Below, piece by piece: positions 1 through 4,849 of a stretch of DNA of 10,032 bases (the stretch's first letter is position 1; the number at the start of each line of letters is the position of its first letter). Origin of the DNA: an uncultured Eubacteriales bacterium (GTDB taxonomy: Bacteria > Bacillota > Clostridia > Oscillospirales > Acutalibacteraceae). The notes under the pieces were generated by a model. The model saw only the letters and a program-made list of their open reading frames with translations. It ran no database searches and had not been told where the DNA came from. A program made the translations under genes and the position numbers. The DNA lies in contig CAKSOB010000052.1 of the NCBI GenBank assembly GCA_934476545.1, forward strand, positions 1-10,032, given 5' to 3'.

Positions 1-1062
1 ACCGAGTTCTTCCATGTTGCTCCGGATCCATCCTTGGCTTGTGCAAAGGAAGGCGCAGCAGCAATGAACGCATTCCAACCGGATTGCATTATTGCGCTGG
101 GCGGCGGCTCCGCAATGGATGCCGGTAAAATCATGTGGGTAATGTATGAGCATCCGGAAGTAGACTTTATGGACATGGCAATGCGTTTTGTGGATATTCG
201 CAAGCGTGTTTACACCTTCCCGCACATGGGCGATAAGGCATACTTCATTGCAATTCCAACCTCTGCCGGTACCGGCTCCGAGGTAACACCGTTTGCCGTT
301 ATCACCGACGAGCAGACCGGTGTAAAATATCCGCTGGCTGACTACGAGCTGCTGCCCAACATGGCAATCGTAGACGCAGACATGATGATGGATGCACCGA
401 AGGGCTTGACTGCGGCTTCCGGTATTGATGCGGTAACCCACGCATTGGAGGCATATGCTTCTATGATGGCAACCGATTATACCGACGGCTTGGCGCTGCG
501 CTCCTTGAAGATGATTTTCGAGTACTTGCCGGCTGCCTATGCAAATGGTCCTCACGATCCGGTGGCAAGAGAGAAAATGGCAAATGCAGCTACTATGGCA
601 GGTATGGCGTTCGCCAACGCATTCTTGGGCGTATGCCACTCTATGGCACATAAGCTGGGTGCATTCCACCATCTGCCGCATGGTATTGCCAACGCGTTGA
701 TGATCAACGAGGTTCTGCGCTTCAACGCTTCCGAAACACCTGCAAAGATGGGTACCTTCCCGCAGTACGATCACCCACATACCTTGGCAAGATATGCCGA
801 GGTTGCCGATTATCTGGGCATCAAGGGTAAGGATGACAACGAAAAGCTGGAGAATCTCATTAAAGAAATCGACAAGCTAAAGAATAAGATTGGCATTAAG
901 GCAACCATTCGGGATTACGGCATTGACGAGCAAGATTTCTTGGATCGTTTGGATGACATGGTAGAGCAAGCCTTTGACGATCAGTGTACCGGCGCAAACC
1001 CACGCTACCCATTGATGAAAGAAATTAAGCAAATGTATCTGAAAGCCTACTACGGCAAATAA
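1..1062 (+). CDS. adhE: Bifunctional aldehyde-alcohol dehydrogenase AdhE, C-terminal part (5' end outside window)
   Basis: The frame is open from base 1 to the TAA at 1060-1062 and gives about 353 residues, the iron-dependent alcohol dehydrogenase half of AdhE. Seen: the nucleotide-binding GGGS motif followed by MDAGKIMWVMYEHPE; the PTSAGTGSE motif; GIDAVTHALEAY, which supplies an Asp and a His iron ligand; and CHSMAHKLGAFHHLPHG, which supplies the other two His ligands. AdhE proteins are about 870 residues, so the acetaldehyde-CoA dehydrogenase half lies upstream. The closing KMGTFPQYDHP and RYAEVADYLG segments are typical of AdhE rather than stand-alone iron alcohol dehydrogenases. Family role: reduction of acetyl-CoA to acetaldehyde and then ethanol with NADH, usually as cytoplasmic spirosome filaments. 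The TTG at 34 is an internal Leu codon, not a start. A kinase-like gene follows after 12 bp, probably in the same transcript. The assignment is firm; only completeness upstream is unknown. Confidence 0.95.
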   Translation, partial: TEFFHVAPDPSLACAKEGAAAMNAFQPDCIIALGGGSAMDAGKIMWVMYEHPEVDFMDMAMRFVDIRKRVYTFPHMGDKAYFIAIPTSAGTGSEVTPFAVITDEQTGVKYPLADYELLPNMAIVDADMMMDAPKGLTAASGIDAVTHALEAYASMMATDYTDGLALRSLKMIFEYLPAAYANGPHDPVAREKMANAATMAGMAFANAFLGVCHSMAHKLGAFHHLPHGIANALMINEVLRFNASETPAKMGTFPQYDHPHTLARYAEVADYLGIKGKDDNEKLENLIKEIDKLKNKIGIKATIRDYGIDEQDFLDRLDDMVEQAFDDQCTGANPRYPLMKEIKQMYLKAYYGK

Positions 1063-1074
1063 GGAGGTCGTACT

Positions 1075-1836
1075 ATGAAACTGGAAGTTCTGGCAAAACG
1101 AGAAGCCAAAACGGTTTATCGTGACGGAGATCGTGTGCTGAAGGTGTTTGACGAGTCCTTCAAAAAATCCGATATTCTCAACGAGGCATTGAATCAAGCA
1201 AGAGTTGAGGAAACCGGACTGAATATTCCAAAGATTTTGGAAGTTACAAAAGTAGACGGCAAGTGGGCAATTATTTCCGAGTACATTGAGGGCGATAACT
1301 TGGCAACGCTGATGGCGGAGCACCCAAAGAAAAAGAGCAAATACTTGGAGCTGTTTGTGGATTTGCAAATGGAAGTACACACCAAGCGTGCGCCGCTGCT
1401 CAATAAGCTGAAGGATAAAATGATGCGGAAGATTTCCGAAACCAATCTGGATGCGACTACACGCTATGAGCTGCACACCCGCTTGGAGGGTATGCCCACC
1501 CATGATAAGGTTTGTCACGGCGACTTTAACCCAAGTAACATTATCATCCGTCCGGATAAAACTCCGTTTATTTTGGACTGGTCCCACGCAACCCAGGGTA
1601 ATGCTTCTGCCGACGTGGCTCGTACCTATTTGCTGTTCAGCTTGGCAGCAGAAAAGGGCGATGTCAGTCCGGAGTTGGCAGATAAGTATTTGAAGCTGTT
1701 CTGCAAAAAGAGCGACACAGCACGGCAATATGTACAGCAATGGCTGCCAATCGTAGCGGCATCTCAATCTGTTAAGGGAAAACCGGAAGAGCGAGAGTTC
1801 CTGCTGAAATGGGTCAACGTGGTTGATTACGAATAA
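1075..1836 (+). CDS. Aminoglycoside-phosphotransferase-fold small-molecule kinase (substrate unknown)
   Basis: This gene encodes 253 residues. The ATG has a near-perfect Shine-Dalgarno (AAGGAGGT at 1061-1068) that directly follows the adhE stop, so the two genes are probably co-transcribed. Seen: an N-lobe with VLKVF (Lys23, likely ATP-binding) and Glu37 in a helix; a hinge segment AIISEYIEGDNL (65-76); the catalytic loop HGDFNPSN (148-155), with Asp150 as probable base and Asn155 as metal ligand; and FILDW (165-169), whose Asp168 is the second metal ligand. This order is the APH/choline-kinase fold. The family includes antibiotic kinases, but also kinases for choline, homoserine, fructosamine and other metabolites. 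The protein is shorter than typical aminoglycoside 3'-phosphotransferases, and no resistance or mobile context is visible. Substrate cannot be read from sequence. A metabolic or repair kinase linked to AdhE activity is only an inference from position. Confidence 0.85.
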   Translation: MKLEVLAKREAKTVYRDGDRVLKVFDESFKKSDILNEALNQARVEETGLNIPKILEVTKVDGKWAIISEYIEGDNLATLMAEHPKKKSKYLELFVDLQMEVHTKRAPLLNKLKDKMMRKISETNLDATTRYELHTRLEGMPTHDKVCHGDFNPSNIIIRPDKTPFILDWSHATQGNASADVARTYLLFSLAAEKGDVSPELADKYLKLFCKKSDTARQYVQQWLPIVAASQSVKGKPEEREFLLKWVNVVDYE

Positions 1837-1849
1837 TTGAATTTTTTGG

Positions 1850-1880
1850 AATGCGGTGTCAGAAATGATGCCGCATTTTT
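1850..1880 (+). terminator. Rho-independent terminator after the adhE-kinase unit
   Basis: A 12-bp stem (1850-1861 with 1866-1877) carries a GAAA tetraloop and runs into a run of five T (1876-1880). The outer seven pairs are perfect (AATGCGG with CCGCATT), and the inner five include two G-T wobbles. It begins 13 bp after the kinase stop, so adhE and the kinase probably end here. Confidence 0.85.
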
Positions 1881-1893
1881 GCGCAAATTTTAC

Positions 1894-1922
1894 TGGAAAT
1901 TCGGAGTTAGCTATGGTATACT
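1894..1922 (+). promoter_or_regulatory. Sigma-A-type promoter for the metal transporter gene
   Basis: A -10 box TATACT (1917-1922) is preceded by an extended-10 TG at 1914-1915. A weak -35 box TGGAAA (1894-1899) lies 17 bp upstream of it. Transcription should start near 1929, leaving a leader of about 70 nt before the ATG at 1999. It follows directly after a terminator, which fits an independent unit. Confidence 0.65.
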
Positions 1923-1932
1923 GAAAAAAGGA

Positions 1933-1947
1933 CTGCTTAAAAAGCAG
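1933..1947. promoter_or_regulatory. Perfect dyad at the predicted transcript start (possible operator or 5' stem-loop)
   Basis: CTGCTT (1933-1938) and AAGCAG (1942-1947) form a perfect 6-bp inverted repeat with an AAA spacer, a few bases downstream of the expected transcription start. In DNA it could be an operator; in RNA it could be a protective 5' hairpin. No T-run follows, so it is not a terminator. Function is inferred from position only. Confidence 0.35.
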
Positions 1948-1998
1948 AAATCGTTCTTATTTTATCCACAGAATTTTTTGGCAGTTTGGAGGGAAGTC

Positions 1999-2847
1999 AT
2001 GTTAGATGTTTTACTGGACGCACTGTTAGATACGGCAAAAATGCTACCGTTTTTGTTTGGCGCATACTTATTGATTGAGGTACTGGAACATAAAGCCAGT
2101 CAGAAAATGAAGCGGCGGCTTATGCACCTGGGACCGTTGGGACCGATTGGCGGTGCCGTGTTGGGAATAGTTCCTCAGTGCGGATTTTCCGTAACGGCAG
2201 CCAACTTTTATTCCGGAAAGTTAATCACGATGGGAACCATGCTGGCGGTATTTTTATCCACCAGTGACGAAGCAATCCCGATTTTAATTTCTCACCCGGA
2301 ATCCTTCCAATATTTATGGAAGATGATCGTGATTAAATTGATTACCGCTATTGTCACCGGTATTGTGGTGGATTTGATTTATCGGCTGGTGTTCCACAAA
2401 AATGACGATACGCCTGATTTTGAAGAAGTCTGCGATAGTTGTGACTGTAAGCATCATAATGTGGTTGTTTCTGCCATTCGTCATACCATCAGCACCACGA
2501 TTTTTATTTTGGTAATCAACCTTGTTCTGGGCTATGCCATTTATTGGATTGGAGAAGAAACCATCGGCACGATTATGTTGAACGATACCATTTTTCAACC
2601 GTTCTTGGCAGCGTTGATTGGGTTTATTCCAAACTGTGCTTCTTCTGTATTGCTGACCGAATTATTTACAGAAGGCGCATTGAGCTTCGGTTCCACAGTG
2701 GCGGGGCTTTGCGCCGGTGCCGGTATGGGCTTGGCGGTTTTATTCCGTACCAATAAACACCACATGAAGCAAAATTTTATTGTTTTGGGAATCCTTTACA
2801 GCGTAGCGGTTGTAACCGGATTATTGACAGATCTTATCATTGCATAA
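1999..2847 (+). CDS. Putative heavy-metal/manganese exporter, ArsP_2-like multi-pass membrane protein
   Basis: This gene encodes 282 residues. The ATG at 1999 was chosen because TTTGGAGGGAAG just upstream supplies a ribosome binding site; the longer open frame upstream runs through the terminator and promoter and starts at a TTG. The protein is strongly hydrophobic with two related halves. Half one holds GGAVLGIVPQCGFS (51-64) and LSTSDEAIPI (86-95). Half two holds GFIPNCASSVLLTELF (208-223) and AGAGMGLAVLFR. The paired PQCG/PNCAS motifs are what I recognise from the family annotated as putative 10-TM heavy-metal exporter or putative manganese transporter. Between the halves is a polar loop with CDSCDCKHH (145-153), rich in Cys and His and probably metal-binding. 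It would act in the cytoplasmic membrane. The transported ion is not determined by the sequence; the arsenic label in the family name is weakly supported. Confidence 0.8.
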   Translation: MLDVLLDALLDTAKMLPFLFGAYLLIEVLEHKASQKMKRRLMHLGPLGPIGGAVLGIVPQCGFSVTAANFYSGKLITMGTMLAVFLSTSDEAIPILISHPESFQYLWKMIVIKLITAIVTGIVVDLIYRLVFHKNDDTPDFEEVCDSCDCKHHNVVVSAIRHTISTTIFILVINLVLGYAIYWIGEETIGTIMLNDTIFQPFLAALIGFIPNCASSVLLTELFTEGALSFGSTVAGLCAGAGMGLAVLFRTNKHHMKQNFIVLGILYSVAVVTGLLTDLIIA

Positions 2848-2868
2848 TTTGAAACAATTCTTTATAAT
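2840..2868 (+). promoter_or_regulatory. Possible promoter for the 4Fe-4S protein gene
   Basis: A perfect -10 box TATAAT (2863-2868) has a poor -35 match TTGCAT (2840-2845) at 17 bp spacing, overlapping the transporter stop codon. I see no terminator between the transporter and the next gene, so read-through from upstream is also possible. A TTGACA at 2824-2829 is too far away to serve this -10. Confidence 0.5.
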
Positions 2869-2905
2869 GAAAGTGTCTACTAAGAAAAAGAATAGGAGAT
2901 TTTTT

Positions 2906-3607
2906 ATGCTTCGTAAGATTATTGAGATATCAGAAGAACGCTGCAACGGTTGTGGCAAATGTGCCGATGCTTGCCATGAGGGCGCAATCGGTATGGTGAA
3001 CGGGAAAGCCAAGCTGCTGCGGGACGACTATTGTGACGGACTGGGCGATTGCCTTCCGGCTTGTCCGGTGGATGCCATTCGGTTTGTAGAGCGTGAGGCA
3101 GCCCCTTATGACGAGCAGGCGGTACGAGCCAATATGGCAGCTCGCAAGGCGGCAAAGCAGCCCTTCTCCGGATGTCCCGGAATGGCATTGAAGCAATTTG
3201 ATTCCGTTCCGGCTTCGGCAGAATGTATGGGGGAGGAGGTTCCTTCCCAACTGCATACATGGCCGATTCAAATCAAATTGGCGCCGGTGAATGCACCGTT
3301 TTTCCAAGGGGCAGAGCTGTTGATTGCAGCAGACTGCACAGCCTTTGCATACGGCGATTTTCACCGCAAATTTCTCTCCGGCAAGGTGGCGTTGATTGGC
3401 TGTCCAAAGCTGGATATGGTAGATTATACCGAGAAGCTGACTGCTATTTTTCAAGAAAATTCCATCAAGCGTGTTACGGTGGTGCGGATGCAAGTACCAT
3501 GCTGCGGTGGTCTGCAACAGGCGGTAAAAAATGCCATTTTATTGAGTGGACGGGATTTTCCGGTGGAAGTGGTTGTCATTTCTACCGATGGACGGATTCT
3601 TTCGTAA
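2906..3607 (+). CDS. 4Fe-4S ferredoxin-domain protein of unknown function
   Basis: This gene encodes 233 residues. The start is the ATG after TAGGAGA (2894-2900). The N-terminal domain (about 1-62) has a classic cluster motif, Cys13, Cys16, Cys19 and Cys23, then a second Cys group at 43, 49 and 53 followed by Pro54. The second group has the wide spacing CDGLGDCLPACP instead of CxxCxxC. The rest (about 115-233) is an alpha/beta domain with further conserved-looking cysteines in ADCTAF (Cys144), LIGCPK (Cys166) and PCCGG (Cys199-200), suggesting another metal or thiol site. I recognise it as a common clostridial protein annotated only as a 4Fe-4S binding protein. It is presumably a cytoplasmic redox or metal-handling protein; no membrane segments are seen. 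Neighbours give no clear pathway. No terminator lies directly after its stop; those at 3728-3794 may serve it. Confidence 0.8.
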   Translation: MLRKIIEISEERCNGCGKCADACHEGAIGMVNGKAKLLRDDYCDGLGDCLPACPVDAIRFVEREAAPYDEQAVRANMAARKAAKQPFSGCPGMALKQFDSVPASAECMGEEVPSQLHTWPIQIKLAPVNAPFFQGAELLIAADCTAFAYGDFHRKFLSGKVALIGCPKLDMVDYTEKLTAIFQENSIKRVTVVRMQVPCCGGLQQAVKNAILLSGRDFPVEVVVISTDGRILS

Positions 3608-3613
3608 AAACAC

Positions 3614-3648
3614 TTGACAAATAGGTCAATCACAAGTATTGTTATAGT
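3614..3648 (+). promoter_or_regulatory. Promoter of a putative small RNA unit, with an overlapping dyad
   Basis: A perfect -35 box TTGACA (3614-3619) is followed at 17 bp by TATTGT (3637-3642); a better-looking TATAGT (3643-3648) sits at a long 23-bp spacing. A perfect inverted repeat, TTGAC (3614-3618) with GTCAA (3625-3629), overlaps the -35 and could be a repressor site. Expected transcription start is about 3649-3655. Confidence 0.55.
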
Positions 3649-3649
3649 A

Positions 3650-3752
3650 GACGGCAAAGGGAAGCATTTTCAGGTAGAGCGGCTGACAGTTCTCAGTCTT
3701 TCGGATGTTCCCCAGTTGTCCTATGATACAGAAAAGCGATTTTCTGTTTTTT
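3650..3752 (+). ncRNA. Candidate small non-coding RNA, about 100-145 nt
   Basis: The segment lies between a good promoter and two successive terminators and has no convincing reading frame. It can fold into an irregular rod. GAC (3650-3652) pairs with GTC (3718-3720). GGGAA plus CAT (3659-3663, 3665-3667, with G3664 bulged) pairs with ATG plus TTCCC (3705-3712). GGCTGA (3681-3686) pairs with TCAGTC (3693-3698) around a 6-nt loop. It would end at the terminator near 3752 or at the stronger one near 3794. I do not recognise a known family: the fold is too short for 6S RNA and lacks the SRP consensus. Alternatives are a long 3' UTR of the 4Fe-4S gene, or an attenuated leader for the pan operon about 240 bp downstream. 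Existence as a separate RNA is inferred. Confidence 0.45.
3728..3752 (+). terminator. Intrinsic terminator, A/T-rich stem
   Basis: A perfect 8-bp stem ACAGAAAA/TTTTCTGT (3728-3735 with 3740-3747) has a GCGA tetraloop and runs straight into six T (3747-3752). The stem is A/T-rich, so termination may be partial, which would explain the second terminator just downstream. Confidence 0.6.
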
Positions 3753-3761
3753 CACACACCG

Positions 3762-3794
3762 AGGCACTCTCCACCGGAGGGTGCCTGATTTTTT
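3762..3794 (+). terminator. Strong intrinsic terminator
   Basis: An 11-bp G/C-rich stem (3762-3772 with 3776-3786, one T-G wobble) and a 3-nt loop are followed after two bases by six T (3789-3794). This is the clearest terminator in the intergenic region and separates it from the pan operon promoter downstream. Confidence 0.85.
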
Positions 3795-3839
3795 GCCTAT
3801 TTTCCCAAACATCCCATCCGGCAAAATTCTGATCTTCTA

Positions 3840-3869
3840 TTGCATTTTCGACCGGTTTTATGGTAAACT
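3840..3869 (+). promoter_or_regulatory. Promoter of the pan/coa operon
   Basis: A -35-like TTGCAT (3840-3845), an 18-bp spacer and a -10-like TAAACT (3864-3869) with an extended-10 TG at 3861-3862. The predicted start, about 3876, is one base before the first leader hairpin, and this positional fit supports both calls. Neither hexamer is perfect. Confidence 0.6.
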
Positions 3870-3876
3870 ATTGCTA

Positions 3877-3904
3877 CGGATAGTATCCTCTGGGAGCTGT
3901 ACCG
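3877..3904 (+). ncRNA. pan-type RNA motif, hairpin copy 1
   Basis: The hairpin pairs 3877-3879 with 3902-3904; then, after bulged A3901, it pairs 3880-3884 with 3896-3900; then, after bulged A3885, it pairs 3886-3888 with 3893-3895 around a 4-nt loop. Two single bulged adenosines, one on each side, are the published hallmark of the pan motif (a Firmicute RNA element upstream of pantothenate synthesis genes, normally in tandem copies). It sits in the leader of panG-panB-panC-panD and has a matching partner at 3932-3965. I identified the family from remembered structure and context, not from a covariance-model search. Confidence 0.75.
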
Positions 3905-3931
3905 AATTTAGAAGAATCCTTTTTATTTTCA

Positions 3932-3965
3932 GTGGCATATATCCGAAAAATCGGAATAGGACCGC
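3932..3965 (+). ncRNA. pan-type RNA motif, hairpin copy 2
   Basis: The layout is the same as copy 1. 3932-3935 pairs with 3962-3965. A3961 is bulged. 3936-3940 faces 3956-3960, with one A-G mismatch. A3941 is bulged. 3942-3946 pairs with 3951-3955 around an AAAA loop. Aligned to copy 1, both bulged A are identical, while A-U becomes C-G, A-U becomes U-A, G-C becomes A-U and U-G becomes U-A in the helix between them. Such compensatory changes support a real structure. The 3' arm could also pair with sequence beside the panG ribosome binding site. Confidence 0.75.
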
Positions 3966-3972
3966 AGAGCAT

Positions 3973-3988
3973 CGCTCCGAAAGGAGTG
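3973..3988 (+). promoter_or_regulatory. GNRA-capped hairpin covering the panG Shine-Dalgarno
   Basis: CGCTCC (3973-3978) pairs with GGAGTG (3983-3988) around a GAAA loop, with one G-U wobble. The 3' strand is the core of the panG ribosome binding site (AAGGAG, 3981-3986), 8 nt before the ATG at 3995. When formed, the hairpin should hinder ribosome loading. It is a plausible translational switch for the upstream pan hairpins, by inference. Confidence 0.5.
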
Positions 3989-3994
3989 GTCGGA

Positions 3995-4849
3995 ATGAAA
4001 ATCGGAATCATTGGCGCAGGGAAGGTAGGTACTTCTCTGGGCAAGTATTTTTGTGAACATAACATCCCTGTAGTGGGGTATTACAGCAAAAGCATTGCCT
4101 CCGCCCAAGCAGCGGCAGATTTTACAAAAACAGATGCAGTTTCCTCTATGGAGGACTTAGTGAATGCAAGCGATACTCTGTTTCTCACCACCGGTGACAG
4201 CGCTATTTCAGAGGTATGGAAAGCGCTGAAAAATTTGCCCATTGAAAATAAAATAATTTGTCATTGTAGTGGATCTCTATCATCTAGTATTTTTTCAGAG
4301 GAACGACCAAATACCATTACCCGTTGTTCTGCACATCCGCTGCTTTCTTTTCCGGATCGGGAAACCGGTTCCAAATTACTGGCAAATGCTGTCATTACCC
4401 TAGAGGGGGACGGCTCCAGATTTTCGGAAATGGAAGCGTTGTGGAAGGGGTTAGGCAATCGGGTACAAACCATTGACCAAACGCAAAAAGCACTGTACCA
4501 CTGTGCAGCCGTAACCGTCAGCAACCATGTGTTGGCATTGCTAGATTGGGGCGTAGCACTGTTGGCTCGCTGTGGATTTGACCGAGAACAAGCGTTATCT
4601 GCTCTTTCTCCCTTGATTCGAGGGAATATGGATGCAGCGCTAGCACAGGGCATTCCGGCAGCGTTGACCGGACCGGTAGAACGGTGCGATACCGAAACGG
4701 TTTTGGAACATCTCCACAGCTTGGAGAATGCCCCAAAGGAACAGCAGCTTTATGGGTTGTTGGCACAGCGCTTGGTAGATCTTGCTGCGGAGAAGCATCC
4801 GAAGCGAGATTACTCTGAATTGAGAACGATATTAGGAGGTCTTTTTTAA
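3995..4849 (+). CDS. panG: Ketopantoate reductase, PanG type (Rossmann-like/DUF2520 protein)
   Basis: This gene encodes 284 residues. The ATG at 3995 is chosen because AAGGAG lies 8 nt upstream and the Rossmann motif starts at once (GIIGAGKVG, with GAGKVG at 7-12). Further landmarks: HCSGSLS (90-96), SAHPLLSF (112-119), YHCAAVTVSNH (168-178) and LTGPVERCD (224-232). These are hallmarks of the Rossmann-like plus DUF2520 family. A member called PanG was shown in Francisella to reduce 2-dehydropantoate to pantoate with NAD(P)H where no PanE exists. Being first in an operon with panB, panC and panD makes that role the best reading here; I see no other ketopantoate reductase in the window. A Cys stands where I expect Gly in the usual GPxxRGD segment. 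The stop codon abuts the panB ATG, so translation is probably coupled. Confidence 0.85.
   Translation: MKIGIIGAGKVGTSLGKYFCEHNIPVVGYYSKSIASAQAAADFTKTDAVSSMEDLVNASDTLFLTTGDSAISEVWKALKNLPIENKIICHCSGSLSSSIFSEERPNTITRCSAHPLLSFPDRETGSKLLANAVITLEGDGSRFSEMEALWKGLGNRVQTIDQTQKALYHCAAVTVSNHVLALLDWGVALLARCGFDREQALSALSPLIRGNMDAALAQGIPAALTGPVERCDTETVLEHLHSLENAPKEQQLYGLLAQRLVDLAAEKHPKRDYSELRTILGGLF

Larger units (their letters stand above)
3608..3994 (+). other. 387-bp signal-rich intergenic region without a protein gene
   Basis: No open frame here has both a start codon with a ribosome binding site and protein-like content. From left to right it holds a promoter with an overlapping dyad, a presumptive short RNA, two tandem terminators, a second promoter, two tandem pan-type hairpins and a hairpin over the panG ribosome binding site. 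The stretch 3795-3839 shows nothing I can assign. Confidence 0.8.

Noticed and set aside
877..1767. Long minus-strand open frame of 296 codons.
   Set aside because: It is antisense to the AdhE end and the kinase gene, with no ribosome binding site and low-complexity, non-protein-like composition; a shadow frame.
1837..1998. N-terminal extension of the metal exporter from a TTG at 1837.
   Set aside because: It passes through a terminator and a promoter, lacks a ribosome binding site, and the ATG at 1999 has one.
3671..3712. tRNA-like look of GGTAGAGC and following stem.
   Set aside because: No matching D-stem partner, no T-loop consensus and no acceptor stem; a chance resemblance.
3614..3832. 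Open frame of 72 codons from a TTG across the intergenic region.
   Set aside because: It starts on the TTG of a -35 box, has no ribosome binding site or ATG, and runs through two terminators; the segment reads as RNA signals rather than protein.
3878..3888. GGATAGTATCC palindrome near the pan operon transcript start, considered as an operator.
   Set aside because: It is better explained as part of pan hairpin 1, since its left half matches the outer and middle helix pairs found again in hairpin 2.
3932..3994. Longer PanG from a GTG at 3932.
   Set aside because: It lies within the second leader hairpin, has no SD, and would put 21 extra residues before a Rossmann motif that normally begins at the N-terminus.
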